64,000 bases of DNA, from NCBI GenBank assembly GCA_001914405.1, contig MSDW01000001.1, positions 744,001 through 808,000 on the forward strand. Direction: 5' to 3'. The notes beneath the pieces were generated by a model that worked only from the letters and a program-made list of their open reading frames with translations, was not told the DNA's origin and ran no database searches. Positions 1 to 8,281 of the stretch are shown piece by piece. The DNA comes from Candidatus Methanohalarchaeum thermophilum. Its GTDB lineage: Archaea > Halobacteriota > Methanonatronarchaeia > Methanonatronarchaeales > Methanonatronarchaeaceae. Numbering within the stretch: the first letter of the stretch is position 1; each line of letters opens with the position of its first letter. A program made the position numbers and the translations under genes.

Positions 1-142
1 TAGGAAGAATATCTCCAATTCTCTCTCCAGAATAACTCCTAGAAGTAGCAAACTTTAATTCAAACTCAGGGTGATTCAGTATAATCCTCAGAAGCTCAGA
101 ACCAGTATAACCAGAACCACCAACTACTCCTGCCTCAATCAA
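1..142 (-). CDS. argC: N-acetyl-gamma-glutamyl-phosphate reductase (ArgC/LysY), N-terminal part
   Basis: The protein begins at a TTG (142) with an AGGTG-like ribosome binding site just upstream and runs off the left edge after about 47 residues. The visible part holds the glycine-rich NAD(P)-binding turn GVVGGSGYTGSELLRIIL followed by NHPEFEL and ATSRSYSGERIGDILP, the hallmark N-terminus of this family. It reduces N-acetylglutamyl phosphate (or the LysW-bound aminoadipate analogue) to the semialdehyde in arginine/lysine synthesis. The ArgC and LysY variants cannot be told apart from this fragment. It is chromosomal and lies outside the integrated element. Confidence 0.85.
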   Translation of the reverse strand, partial: MIEAGVVGGSGYTGSELLRIILNHPEFELKFATSRSYSGERIGDILP

Positions 143-207
143 TTCTTAAACACCTTTTTAATTTAGTTATACTGCTAATTAACTAAACTTTTCCACTAAA
201 CAAAAGA

Positions 208-846
208 TCAAATAAATGACTGAATTTTAGCAAAAAGACCTGAAAAAAAGTATTCAATACCAATAGCAGCCAAAAAAATAGCCATTACCCTAGCAACAAT
301 ATCAGACCCGCTTTTTCCTAAAACCCTAATCAAGTAATTTGAATACCTCTGAGTCACCCTAACTATAGCATAAGTAACAACTATACTAACCAAAACCATA
401 ACCTTAAGCAAAATAGATTCAGCAGATGAATAAAGAACAATAGAAGCAGTTATAGCTCCCGGACCCGTATACAGAGGAAGAGCAATAGGAAACGCAGCCA
501 AAGAATCAACATTCCTATTCTCAACACCCTTCTCAACATAAGACTCTCTCCTATTACCACCCATCAAAATATCAATAGAAATAGCAAACAAAAGAATACC
601 ACCAGCAATCTTAAGACCCTCTATCGTCACCTTAAAAAAATCAAGGATAAAACCACCAGTCAAAGTAATCAACAACAAAATAACCAAAGCAAGAACAGTA
701 CTCCTCCTAGATACCTTCTCCCTCTCACTACTACTAAAAGGCTCAGTTAAAGCTATAAACATCGGCAAATTACCAAGCGGATCAACAATAACAAAAATCG
801 TAGTAAATGAAGTCAACAAATAACTCAAATAATCCAAGACAAACAC
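208..846 (-). CDS. MarC family integral membrane protein
   Basis: A 212-residue protein with six hydrophobic segments. It carries the family signatures VDPLGNLPMFIAL near residue 22 and PLYTGPGAITASIVL around residue 125. MarC/UPF0056 proteins are polytopic inner-membrane proteins of unknown transport function; despite the name they are not established drug-resistance pumps. The start is GTG (846). It lies just downstream of the argC fragment on the same strand but is separated by a promoter-sized gap, so operon membership is unlikely. Length and motifs match an intact family member. Confidence 0.85.
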   Translation of the reverse strand: MFVLDYLSYLLTSFTTIFVIVDPLGNLPMFIALTEPFSSSEREKVSRRSTVLALVILLLITLTGGFILDFFKVTIEGLKIAGGILLFAISIDILMGGNRRESYVEKGVENRNVDSLAAFPIALPLYTGPGAITASIVLYSSAESILLKVMVLVSIVVTYAIVRVTQRYSNYLIRVLGKSGSDIVARVMAIFLAAIGIEYFFSGLFAKIQSFI

Positions 847-925
847 CCTAAATACCTAAACAAAATAAAAACTAAACTAAGAAAAGATATAAACTTAAAA
901 CCAAATAAATCTTATTTAAAAAACA

Positions 926-1220
926 ATGAACACAAAAAAAACAAATAACCATAATAGCAATAATAACCATACTATCAATAACAACCAATAACCTAATAAC
1001 AACACCAACCAAACCAAAAACCAAACAAAATCACATAACTACAACCACAACTACAACTTCAAAAACCCTATCAGGTTGACAACCCAACGGAACCGACCTA
1101 GACCACCCACCAATAAACTGGTCAACAAAAAGAACAGATAAAATATCATACAAAGGAAACTACTCAGTCAACTACCCCTCCCCAATCAGGGACTTAGGAA
1201 GGGGGTTGAAAGAGTCCTAA
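926..1220 (+). pseudogene. Remnant of a secreted or surface-layer-like protein
   Basis: From an ATG at 926 a reading frame, after a one-base shift in the A-rich run, gives a hydrophobic stretch (ITIIAIITILS), a Thr-rich segment (NHITTTTTTTSK), then a soluble stretch containing NGTDLDHPPINWSTK and ISYKGNYSVNYPS. The frame carries an internal TGA at 1077-1079, where a Trp would be plausible, and runs into the hairpin repeat at 1167. A signal peptide, Thr-rich stalk and extracellular domain are typical of archaeal surface proteins. Only the N-terminal fragment survives and it looks truncated by the repeat. The gene assignment is inferred from composition, not homology. Confidence 0.35.
1167..1217 (-). 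repeat. Hairpin repeat, copy H
   Basis: On the minus strand this reads a hairpin (CCTAAGTCCCTGATTGGGG) followed by AGGGGTAGTTGAC. It is one of nine copies found outside the integrated element. The shared pattern is GGTTGAGAAGAC, then a stem of the type CCTAATCT/GATTAGG, then TAGGGGTAGTTCAC. The layout resembles IS200/IS605-family right ends, whose subterminal hairpin is followed by a short TTCAC-like cleavage site, but no transposase ORF is attached. Confidence 0.6.
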
Positions 1221-1612
1221 GCAGAGGTAGGAGATTAGCCTAATGCGATGCCCCCTCAAAGGGCCAAAGACCAAGACCATTTGGTTGGAGTCTGAGTTGG
1301 AGTCAGAGTAGGAGGCCGAGGGTGAGGGCAAGGTGAGCTATGTTCGGGGCTGAGTGTCTGACAAATACACCCTGGGGGGAGCTCCCAAGCCATTAGGCTT
1401 TGGAAATCTAGGCGGATGAAACACGCCGATGTCGCCTAACCCAATTGGCGTGCAACATCGCCTTGGATCCTCTAATGCCTGCTCCAACATTGGCGATGGG
1501 AACTCTGACCCGCGTCTACGCGGAGATAGCTTATAAAGCCAACAAAGAGGAGGTTTAAACCCTGTGGGAGAAGTTGTTCTCCCCTCCCACATCTTACTCT
1601 AACTTAACATAT
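1218..1612 (-). other. GC-rich segment between two hairpin repeats; possible structured RNA or decayed insertion sequence
   Basis: This stretch of nearly 400 bases is strikingly richer in G+C than its surroundings, which in an AT-rich genome often marks structured RNA. On the minus strand there are several local hairpins, for example GTGGGAG with CTCCCAC at 1563-1590 and AAGCC-TAAT-GGCTT near 1390. No convincing protein is encoded. Copies I and H of the hairpin repeat bracket it in the same orientation, as at 56570-56908. I could not match it to RNase P RNA, SRP RNA or rRNA. A decayed TnpB-type element with its guide-RNA region is one possible origin. Confidence 0.3.
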
Positions 1613-1668
1613 GTTGATTTATTCCTCTACCAAAATCAGAGATTTTGGAGAGAGGTCTTCTCAACCAC
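1613..1668 (-). repeat. Hairpin repeat, copy I
   Basis: The minus strand reads GTGGTTGAGAAGACC, then a perfect stem CCAAAATC/GATTTTGG with a TCT loop, then TAGAGGAATAAATCAAC. It is nearly identical in layout to copy G (56909-56964), including the left GTGGTTGAGAAGACCTCTC arm. It forms the upstream boundary of the GC-rich segment to its left. Confidence 0.6.
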
Positions 1669-1751
1669 TAAGATAAAAACAACCCAAAATAACCAAACAA
1701 AAAAAGGAAAAACTTATCTATAACACGAAAAATAAAAAACTAATCCACATA

Positions 1752-1840
<89 letters not shown>

Positions 1841-1896
1841 TTCATTTATTAGGTTCATGTTTTCCACTGATTCTATTGATCTTTTATTATCTAATA

Positions 1897-1936
1897 GATA
1901 CTTTCAACGGGTTTTTAAGTTAAACGGATACTTTCA
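1897..1936. promoter_or_regulatory. Direct-repeat operator candidate upstream of the integrase
   Basis: GATACTTTCA occurs twice (1897-1906 and 1927-1936), spaced exactly 30 bp apart, about three helical turns. A TATA-like sequence (CTTATAAGG, 1952-1960) follows, some 30 bp before the first gene of the integrase operon. The repeats could bind an element-encoded repressor or serve as integrase arm-type sites. The function is inferred from position only. Confidence 0.4.
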
Positions 1937-1990
1937 CTGACCCCTCTCCTACACTTATAAGGTAGATAATAAGACAAAAACATAGACACA

Positions 1991-2116
1991 ATGACCGGTT
2001 GCATCGTAGAAGAAACCCTAAAGGAATCTGAAGATCCTAAAAAAGCAATCAAAACATTGATAGAAGAAGAAAAATGCCCTCTCTTGGCCATGGAGGCTCA
2101 AGAATGGGAAAAATAA
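1991..2116 (+). CDS. Small protein preceding and overlapping the integrase
   Basis: A 41-residue acidic ORF starting with ATG (MTGCIVEETLKESEDPKKAI) and ending with EAQEWEK. Its stop codon lies 10 bases inside the start of the integrase, and the integrase ribosome binding site (GGAGG, 2092-2096) is within its coding sequence, so the two are probably translationally coupled. No family was recognised. It may be an excisionase-like or regulatory peptide, given that position, but nothing in the sequence proves this. Confidence 0.45.
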   Translation: MTGCIVEETLKESEDPKKAIKTLIEEEKCPLLAMEAQEWEK

Positions 2117-3297
2117 AAAACTATAAGAAAAGACACCAAAGAGAGATCCAAAACATAAAAAATAGCGAAAAAATCAACCCAAAAACCAAAAAACACTTGG
2201 AAAACTTCTATCGTGACCTCAAAGTAAAAGACTACTCCGATTCACGAATCCTTAAACTACTAAACTACATGAAAATACTCTCCAAACAAATAAACAAAGA
2301 CCTAAACCAAGCAACGGAAAATGACTTAAAAGAATTAGTAGCATGGATAAATCAAAGAGATTTAGCAGAATCAACAAAAAGAACCTACAAAATAATACTA
2401 AAAAGATTTTACAAATGGCTAAACAATGAAAAAGAACACCCAGAAAAAATTGAATTTATAGAAACCAGCTACAATCGAAAAAATAAACTACCAAACAAAC
2501 TCCTAAAAGAAAAAGACATCCAGAAACTCATAGAAGCCACCACCAACCCAAGAGACAAACTACTTATCTCCCTACTATGGGAAACAGGAGCAAGAATAGG
2601 AGAACTAATTGACTTAACCATAGATGACATAGAAGACCACCGACACGGCAAAAAAATAACTATAGACGGAAAAACAGGCCAAAGAAGACTACCTCTAATT
2701 GAATCAGTTCCCTACCTAAGAGACTGGATAAACCTACATCCAAGATCAAACGAAAAACAAGCTCCACTATGGGTTAACCTAGGGAACAGTAACAAAGGCC
2801 AGAAATGCAGCTACAGAAACCTCACAAAAAGACTCAAAGAAGCAGCAGACAAAACCGGCCTAGATAAACCAGTTAACCCTCATCAATTCCGACATAGCAG
2901 GGCAACATACCTAGCTAACCGATTCACAGAAGCCCAAATGTGCGAATGGTTCGGATGGGTCCAAGGAAGCGACATGCCCTCAAGATACATCCACCTAAGC
3001 GGCCGAGACATAGACCAAAGCTACGCACAAATACACGGAATCCAAGAAGACAAAGAAAAACAAAAAAGTGAACTAAGTCCAATCACTTGCCCAAAATGCC
3101 AAAACAAGAACCCAGCAGACGCCAACCTATGCAGCTACTGCGGACAAGCACTATCACATGAAGCATACGAAAAACTAGAAAAAGCCAAAACAGAACAAAA
3201 AGAAGTTGAAATAAACAAAAGCGAACTAATACAACTAATAGAAGAATACGAAGAAAACGGAAAAATATCCAAAAAACTACTAAAAAAACTCCTATAA
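2104..3297 (+). CDS. Tyrosine recombinase (integrase) with C-terminal zinc ribbon
   Basis: The integrase of the element. An N-terminal SAM-like core-binding domain (about residues 40-125) is followed by a catalytic domain with the first Arg in WETGARIGELIDL, the H-x-x-R box HQFRHSRATYLA, the WFGW region and the nucleophile Tyr in PSRYIHLSG. A CxxC-x11-CxxC zinc ribbon (CPKCQ...CSYCGQ) and a charged tail follow, as in many archaeal virus integrases. I chose ATG 2104 because GGAGG sits 7 nt upstream; an in-frame ATG at 2074 has no site. It lies 260 bp from the tRNA attL and should catalyse integration and excision between attL and attR. Confidence 0.92.
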   Translation: MGKIKNYKKRHQREIQNIKNSEKINPKTKKHLENFYRDLKVKDYSDSRILKLLNYMKILSKQINKDLNQATENDLKELVAWINQRDLAESTKRTYKIILKRFYKWLNNEKEHPEKIEFIETSYNRKNKLPNKLLKEKDIQKLIEATTNPRDKLLISLLWETGARIGELIDLTIDDIEDHRHGKKITIDGKTGQRRLPLIESVPYLRDWINLHPRSNEKQAPLWVNLGNSNKGQKCSYRNLTKRLKEAADKTGLDKPVNPHQFRHSRATYLANRFTEAQMCEWFGWVQGSDMPSRYIHLSGRDIDQSYAQIHGIQEDKEKQKSELSPITCPKCQNKNPADANLCSYCGQALSHEAYEKLEKAKTEQKEVEINKSELIQLIEEYEENGKISKKLLKKLL

Positions 3298-3414
3298 ACT
3301 AAAAAATAAACTCTCACCGACTATAAAAATATTAAATGGAAAAAATGGAGTTAAAGTATGCGTTTAGGCCTATAATTAGTTAAAAGAAGAAAACAAGAAA
3401 GAAAAAAAGAAGCA

Positions 3415-4200
3415 CTAGAAATAAGATGAAAAACCAGGTAATAGGCTTAATTCGTTTGGATTTCCATGAATTATGAGGTTTTTTTCTGATAAAGAAACTT
3501 TTTTGTTGGTTGCTTCCTTAAAGAGGTTGCATAGCTCTTTTAGGTACTCTTTGCTTCTTTTTTCCCTAAACCTGATCATCCCATTATCTCTATCATGGAA
3601 GCCTCTATTAATTAAATAGATTCCAGTGAAATCTTTTTTAATTTCTATTGGGCATTTTTTGTTTTTGAGGTAGGTTGGTAGTGTTAGGCCATTGGTTTTT
3701 TGAGTTCCAATTGGTGCACCTAATGCAACTAAAGCTCTACCAATAATTGATTGATGGTTTTTTAGTCTTGCCTCTGTAGCCTTATCTGCTTTATTTTCTC
3801 GAATTAACTCGTACTCGAAACCTAATTCACCAGCTATTTCTTGGAATAGTTTTTGTTTCTGTTTGTTTTCTATGGAGAAAGAAGGAGCATACCACTTATT
3901 GATTGAGCCTCCACTAAAAACCCAGCTAACCAACTTATTTATTTCTCTGAATCGGTCTGAACTAAAACCAATGTCCACTAGCTCAAGTTTCCTTGCCTTT
4001 TCTAGGCCTTTGATAAAATCTGGTTTGGAGCCACTTTTCCATTCTCTTATTCGGCCTCGTGGAATATTTAGTTCCCTAGATAGCTTGTAACTGCTTTTAT
4101 TTTGATGGTTCATAGTTTCTCTATACTCTTTGAGTATATCTGTAGGTTTATCGTATCTAGAGTAGGTTTCCATGAAATCTTTTTCACTTATAGGATCCAT
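3415..4200 (-). CDS. Helix-turn-helix protein with LAGLIDADG-endonuclease-like domain
   Basis: 261 residues. An N-terminal helix-turn-helix (SSYKLSRELNIPRGRIREWK, residues about 36-55) leads to an INKLVSWVFSGGSIN segment and to GRALVALGAPIGTQKTNG plus YLKNKKCPIEIKKDFTGIYL. This is the pattern of homing-endonuclease-like domains found in haloarchaeal regulators. Family members may act as DNA-binding regulators rather than nucleases, since a clear LAGLIDADG catalytic acid pair is not obvious here. It is convergent with the integrase and ends with TAG. The gene sits alone with its own promoter region and might control the integrase or the downstream pilin genes. Confidence 0.55.
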   Translation of the reverse strand: MDPISEKDFMETYSRYDKPTDILKEYRETMNHQNKSSYKLSRELNIPRGRIREWKSGSKPDFIKGLEKARKLELVDIGFSSDRFREINKLVSWVFSGGSINKWYAPSFSIENKQKQKLFQEIAGELGFEYELIRENKADKATEARLKNHQSIIGRALVALGAPIGTQKTNGLTLPTYLKNKKCPIEIKKDFTGIYLINRGFHDRDNGMIRFREKRSKEYLKELCNLFKEATNKKVSLSEKNLIIHGNPNELSLLPGFSSYF

Positions 4201-4365
4201 TATAATGCCTTAATCAATATTGGAGTTAAATTATCATATAGTTAAGCTTTTGAACGATTAACTATCCAAGAACTTTCATTTCTTGGTGTCTTTTTTTCGG
4301 TAACTTTAAGAATAAGGGAATCGTATTTTTATTTAGGAAATAAATTTTGGGGGCGTTTATCAGAT

Positions 4366-4578
4366 ATGAGAGACATAACTCACGCACAAACCATCTTACA
4401 GCAAAAACAACTCGAAAAACTCAAAGAAGAAACAGGTGAGGAAACCACGAAAAAATCTCTACAGAAAGCCGTTGATCACTATTTAAAGTGCTCGCACTGT
4501 AAAGAGGAGAACTTAGATGATTTAGCCCTCAAGGAAAAACTAAAACAAAAACAGAATAACAAGGAGGAAACAAATTGA
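4366..4578 (+). CDS. Small haloarchaeal-type protein (DUF5371-like)
   Basis: 70 residues. It begins MRDITHAQTILQQKQLEKLK and continues TGEETTKKSLQKAVDHYL, a pattern I associate with a short family common in haloarchaea (DUF5371). The C-terminal third holds a CSHC pair and a Lys/Gln-rich tail. It overlaps the pilin gene by 4 bp (stop TGA within TTGA of the next start), so the two are co-translated. RHH-like folds are common for proteins of this size, but no function is established. Confidence 0.6.
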   Translation: MRDITHAQTILQQKQLEKLKEETGEETTKKSLQKAVDHYLKCSHCKEENLDDLALKEKLKQKQNNKEETN

Positions 4579-5084
4579 AGAAGAAACTTAAACTACTAAA
4601 AGAGAAAGAAGGAGTTTCACCAGTAATAGGCGTCATATTAATGGTCGCTATTACCGTAATAATGGCAGCAATCGTAGCAGGATTCGTCTTCGGCGTCATC
4701 CAAACACCACAAGCAACACCAACAGCATCAATAACAATAGACGACATATCAATGGATGTACAGGGAGATAATGACACTATTACATTGCTCCATCAAAGTG
4801 GAGAACCTTTATTGATTAATGATACTGATGTAACAATCTATAATCAAGGAAACAACTCACAAGTAGCTACATTCTCTTTATATAACTTATCATCCTCTGA
4901 TGGAGGGAATGCTAGTGCTTTAGATGATGGTGAATTTTCAACAGGAGAAAGAATAACTATATCTTCCGCTGATATAGATGACTTCGGAGAAGGTGCAATT
5001 GAATCAGGGGATACAATTGAAGTCAGGATAATAGATTCAGCCTCGGGTGGAACAATTAGTGCTCCAACAGCAACAGCACCATAA
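4575..5084 (+). CDS. Archaeal type IV pilin (N-terminal pilin domain)
   Basis: 169 residues starting at TTG with an AGGAGG site 8 nt upstream. The N-terminus EKEGVSPVIGVILMVAITVI is a class III signal: a charged leader, then a hydrophobic helix, normally cut by PibD-type prepilin peptidase before assembly. The rest is Asp/Ser/Thr-rich and beta-like, as in haloarchaeal pilins of the DUF1628 group. It may form an adhesive pilus or, in this provirus context, alter the host surface. It is translationally coupled to the 70-residue gene upstream. A long T run at 5090-5117 follows. Confidence 0.85.
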   Translation: MKKKLKLLKEKEGVSPVIGVILMVAITVIMAAIVAGFVFGVIQTPQATPTASITIDDISMDVQGDNDTITLLHQSGEPLLINDTDVTIYNQGNNSQVATFSLYNLSSSDGGNASALDDGEFSTGERITISSADIDDFGEGAIESGDTIEVRIIDSASGGTISAPTATAP

Positions 5085-5089
5085 AAACT

Positions 5090-5117
5090 ATCTTTTCTTT
5101 TTTTTATTTTTTTTTAA
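5090..5117 (+). terminator. T-rich terminator after the pilin gene
   Basis: Immediately after the pilin stop, the coding strand reads CTATCTTTTCTTTTTTTTTA and then TTTTTTTTT. Oligo-T tracts are sufficient for intrinsic termination in archaea. Confidence 0.55.
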
Positions 5118-5800
5118 ATAATTTTTCCTTGATTAGGAAAGATTTTTGTGGCTGATTTCTTTTTTTCTTTTATTAGTTATTTTAGTTTTTTGTTTTATAA
5201 ATTAGTTAATGATTAATTTTTACTTTTAAAAGAACCGGATAAAATAAAAATAAAAGAATATGGATAAGGATATAAAAGTGATTATAATTGACTAAATTAG
5301 TTTTTTATTAACTATTAATCTGATTTAAATTTAAAACAAGAGATTAAAGGATATTAGATAGGTTAATTGCTGAATAATTTAGTTAAATATGGAAGGTTTT
5401 TGTTTGTAAAATAAAAAACTCACACACAACCCCACCCCTATATATACATAATATATTGTATATAACACGGTTTCTTCTCTAAAATCAATAAACCCAGATA
5501 ACCAAAGGAAAAGAAATATAGAAAAATATCAACTTCCTCCAAAAAAGGTAGTTCAATATTGGTTAAATCATAAATAAATTCGTTACAAAAGAAAGCCATA
5601 AAATCACTTCTAGGAAGAAAAAAGGGCCGGGAATTTTATGGTAAAGAATATAACTCCCAAGCCAAGGATCATTCAATAAGAGAAGGATTCGATTTTTAAG
5701 GAAAAAGAGGTTTTTTGAGTTAGAGGGTATGTGTTTTTGTGGATCTTTTAGGGCCTAAACCTGGGGTAATAGAGGATATAGATCCAATGAAGGCTGTTGT
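5118..5800. other. Non-coding AT-rich region between convergent operons
   Basis: About 680 bp lying between the 3' ends of the pilin operon and the minus-strand virion-type operon. No ORF with a credible start was found. It contains a strongly AT-rich alternating stretch (CCTATATATACATAATATATTGTATATA, 5440s-5460s) next to an ACACACAACCCCACCCC tract. Easily melted DNA between convergent genes could be a replication or recombination site, but no iterons are evident, so this is only a remark. Confidence 0.3.
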
Positions 5801-6982
5801 TTATATGTCTAGTTTTTCTTTTATTATGTCTTTTGTTATTTTAGCTGTTCTTTCGTCTACTTTATGTTTTCTTTGAATAGTTTCAAGTTTAATTCGTTTA
5901 ACTCCTTTCTTGGTTTTATATTCTTCCACATACTTCTCCAGGTCATTACCAATTATTTTATCTGCTACTTCTCTAGCCCTCTCGATCCTCTTCTCAACTG
6001 GATTCCTAGCATCCTCCTGGTTTTGTTCATTTTCTTGGTTTTCTTGTTTCCAGCTCCACTCAGTAACCTCATTCGTGTCATAACTGTATCTGGTCTTAGA
6101 GATATTATTTAATTCAAAGATCTTGTTCCTAAGTTGGCCGCCGTCCACCTCTTCATAGAATTCAGCCGTCTCCTTATCCCGCTTATGAATAACACAACCA
6201 ATCTTATCTGAGGCCAATCTCCTGATCTCCGGATGAATATCTTTTCCCGTGTGGCCAATTATTAAGATTTTAGCTTTTGATTTCCGAAATAGTTTGAGTT
6301 TTTTGGCTAGGTCTACGGCTTTTTGACTGTCTTGATGACCTGTTAGGTGGTTGCTTCCCTCATCAAAAATAAATAATAGTTCTTTTTGTTGTTTTTGTCT
6401 CTTATTTTGTTCTTTGAGATCCTCTATTTCTTCTTGGAGTGTAGGCCAGTCCTCGACTAACTTGTCTTTTTCTTTGAATGACTTGATGTTGCTGTAGATT
6501 AATTTGTTTGGGTTTTGTTGTTTCCATGTTCTGGCCATCTTCAAACTAAAGTCGGTTTTGCCTGTTCCCATTCCGGACCAGAGATAAAACACCATCCTGT
6601 TCTCCAGGACCTTTTTTAGCATTTCGTATGCTCTTAGTCCTTTCTTGTCAGCACCCGGTTTTTTACCAACCAATCGCTTTAAAGGACCAATCTTTCCCTC
6701 TTTAATCGCCTGAGAATAATACTTAGTAGCCTCCTGAGAAATAATTTCTTGGTATATCTTGGAGTCTTCGAATTTGTTAGGTAAGTGGTTTTTGTTCTCT
6801 CCATGTTTCTGGGTTATATGGTTTCTTAGGTCATCCCAGTTCGACTGGATCCAGCTCAACAAATCAATGGTACCCAAATCATCAACTAATCCAACATGCT
6901 CATGCAAAAAATCAACATCCCCTTGATCAAGTGCCTGCCTGAGTTCTATAGCACTAAAAGACTGAGCCTCAGAATCACCCAT
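5801..6982 (-). CDS. P-loop ATPase, pleolipovirus VP8-like
   Basis: 393 residues. The Walker A motif GMGTGKT (residues about 137-143) is preceded by NRMVFYLWS, and a Walker B-like strand LLFIFDEGSNHL lies near residue 205. A sensor-like IGHTGKD follows, then a charged coiled tail with a final helix-turn-helix-like stretch (ETIQRKHKVDERTAKI). It is the last gene of the minus-strand virion-type operon and starts 3 nt after the preceding stop. Pleolipoviruses end their conserved block with such an AAA-type ATPase. The role, perhaps in assembly or genome handling, is unproven even in that family. Confidence 0.65.
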   Translation of the reverse strand: MGDSEAQSFSAIELRQALDQGDVDFLHEHVGLVDDLGTIDLLSWIQSNWDDLRNHITQKHGENKNHLPNKFEDSKIYQEIISQEATKYYSQAIKEGKIGPLKRLVGKKPGADKKGLRAYEMLKKVLENRMVFYLWSGMGTGKTDFSLKMARTWKQQNPNKLIYSNIKSFKEKDKLVEDWPTLQEEIEDLKEQNKRQKQQKELLFIFDEGSNHLTGHQDSQKAVDLAKKLKLFRKSKAKILIIGHTGKDIHPEIRRLASDKIGCVIHKRDKETAEFYEEVDGGQLRNKIFELNNISKTRYSYDTNEVTEWSWKQENQENEQNQEDARNPVEKRIERAREVADKIIGNDLEKYVEEYKTKKGVKRIKLETIQRKHKVDERTAKITKDIIKEKLDI

Positions 6983-6985
6983 CCC

Positions 6986-7942
6986 TCAACCACCTCCTGA
7001 ACCTTGACCTTGGTTTTGATCTTGATTTTGGCTTTGGCTTGGATTTTGGTTTTGGGTTTTTTTGGGTTGTTTGGGGTTTTTGGGTGTTTTGGTTTGTTTG
7101 GTTGGTTTTTGTTGGTTTTTTGTGTCTTTGTGGCTTGGTAGGTCTTTGAATGTTTTTTGTACTGTTTTATCGATTTCCTCGCCTTTGAATGTTGTGTCAG
7201 CTTCTATTTTATTTATGTATTCGGCCATCAGCTTCTTCAAACTCTTTTTAATATTAGTGCTTAACTGCATCCTGGAGGAAATTGACTTGTTAGCTTCTGT
7301 GGTTAGGGTTTCTCTTAGTTCCTTTACCTTGCCCTTATTCTCTAATAACTCTAAGTCATCCATTGACCCCATCCAAGTACCCTCAGCCACCAACTCCTCT
7401 GGGTCAAAACTCCTGCAGATATAAATCAAACCATTACCGGATTCAGAACGCCTCTCACCAAGCTCCTCATACTTACCTCTCAACTCCAAATCCCTGAATT
7501 GAGTAGGAGTCAACCCCCAAAGAGCCAACCAATCCTCCTCAGCCTTTAACTCAAGTAAAGGAATATCCTTCCTCTCATACAACCAATCCACGATCCTAAT
7601 ACTAGCTAAATAAGTAAAAGGACTAAGCCCCACAAAAAACAAATATCCAGTTCTTACTACCTCGTTATTCGATAACTCAAAGACAATTAACCCTAGGCCA
7701 AATGTTCCAAAGACAAATAACCAAACTAGGTTACGCAAAAACCAGGCCTTAAATCCTTTGCCATATCTCCTGGATTTATCTAGTAATTCTGTATCACTAC
7801 CACTATTCAAAAACTTAAGAACCAATATAAATCCAATTAATCCAAAAAACAAGATAAATAAATTAATGTTGTTCTTAGAGTAAACTAAAAAATCATTTAA
7901 TACCTTTTCTAATTCGTTTAAGAAACTTAAGTCAAAATTCAT
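6986..7942 (-). CDS. Membrane protein with charged Gln/Asn/Lys-rich tail (virion-operon)
   Basis: I start at ATG 7942 (MNFDLSFLNELEK) because GGAGGT stands just upstream; an upstream in-frame ATG at 7978 lacks a site. About 318 residues. Three hydrophobic segments occupy roughly residues 28-130 (FILFFGLIGFILVLKFL; WLFVFGTFGLGLIVFEL; YLFFVGLSPFTYLASI). A soluble domain follows, then a low-complexity tail of KPTKQTKTPKNP and QNQDQNQGQGSGGG. Pleolipoviruses encode a multi-pass protein directly before the ATPase, and this gene holds that place. Direct function is unknown. Confidence 0.6.
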   Translation of the reverse strand: MNFDLSFLNELEKVLNDFLVYSKNNINLFILFFGLIGFILVLKFLNSGSDTELLDKSRRYGKGFKAWFLRNLVWLFVFGTFGLGLIVFELSNNEVVRTGYLFFVGLSPFTYLASIRIVDWLYERKDIPLLELKAEEDWLALWGLTPTQFRDLELRGKYEELGERRSESGNGLIYICRSFDPEELVAEGTWMGSMDDLELLENKGKVKELRETLTTEANKSISSRMQLSTNIKKSLKKLMAEYINKIEADTTFKGEEIDKTVQKTFKDLPSHKDTKNQQKPTKQTKTPKNPKQPKKTQNQNPSQSQNQDQNQGQGSGGG

Positions 7943-8017
7943 ATAAATTTTACCTCCTTTTTTTTCTCCACAAATCAATTAAAAAAACTAGGGATAGAAT
8001 TAAAATATAAAAATGGT

Positions 8018-8272
8018 TTAGATTAGGGCTTGTTTGATTATTTCTACTAACTTATCCGATATTCCTTCTAGGATCCATATTAGGGCGTTTGTGATTTTTT
8101 CTCCCCACCAAACCACGATCTCACTTGGAATAGATGAAATTGGGATACTAAGGATCGATATTGGGTCTATCACTAACGGAGCTAAAACTATAACTAAAAA
8201 CAGAAACACCAGTAAGTGAATGATATACTTAGCTTCTTTTAGGATTAAGCCAAATCCAAAGAGAGATAACAT
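8018..8272 (-). CDS. Small membrane protein (virion-operon)
   Basis: 84 residues. One strong hydrophobic helix (YIIHLLVFLFLVIVLAPLVI) is followed by a second amphipathic to hydrophobic segment (ITNALIWILEGISDKLVEII). It starts 9 nt downstream of the preceding gene with GAGAGGAT before its ATG. It belongs to the same transcription unit. No family was recognised. Confidence 0.6.
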   Translation of the reverse strand: MLSLFGFGLILKEAKYIIHLLVFLFLVIVLAPLVIDPISILSIPISSIPSEIVVWWGEKITNALIWILEGISDKLVEIIKQALI

Positions 8273-8281
8273 CTTATCCTC

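Noticed and set aside
1338-1592. 84-codon minus-strand ORF
   Set aside because: It lies in the GC-rich hairpin segment, has a Pro/Arg-rich non-protein-like composition and no ribosome binding site, so it is probably chance.
1218-1612. RNase P RNA or SRP RNA in the GC-rich segment
   Set aside because: The conserved RNase P core and the SRP helix 8 loop sequences are not visible on either strand.
3415-4200. TAG generally read as pyrrolysine
   Set aside because: Several well-supported genes end naturally at TAG with no homologous sequence after it, so readthrough cannot be general.
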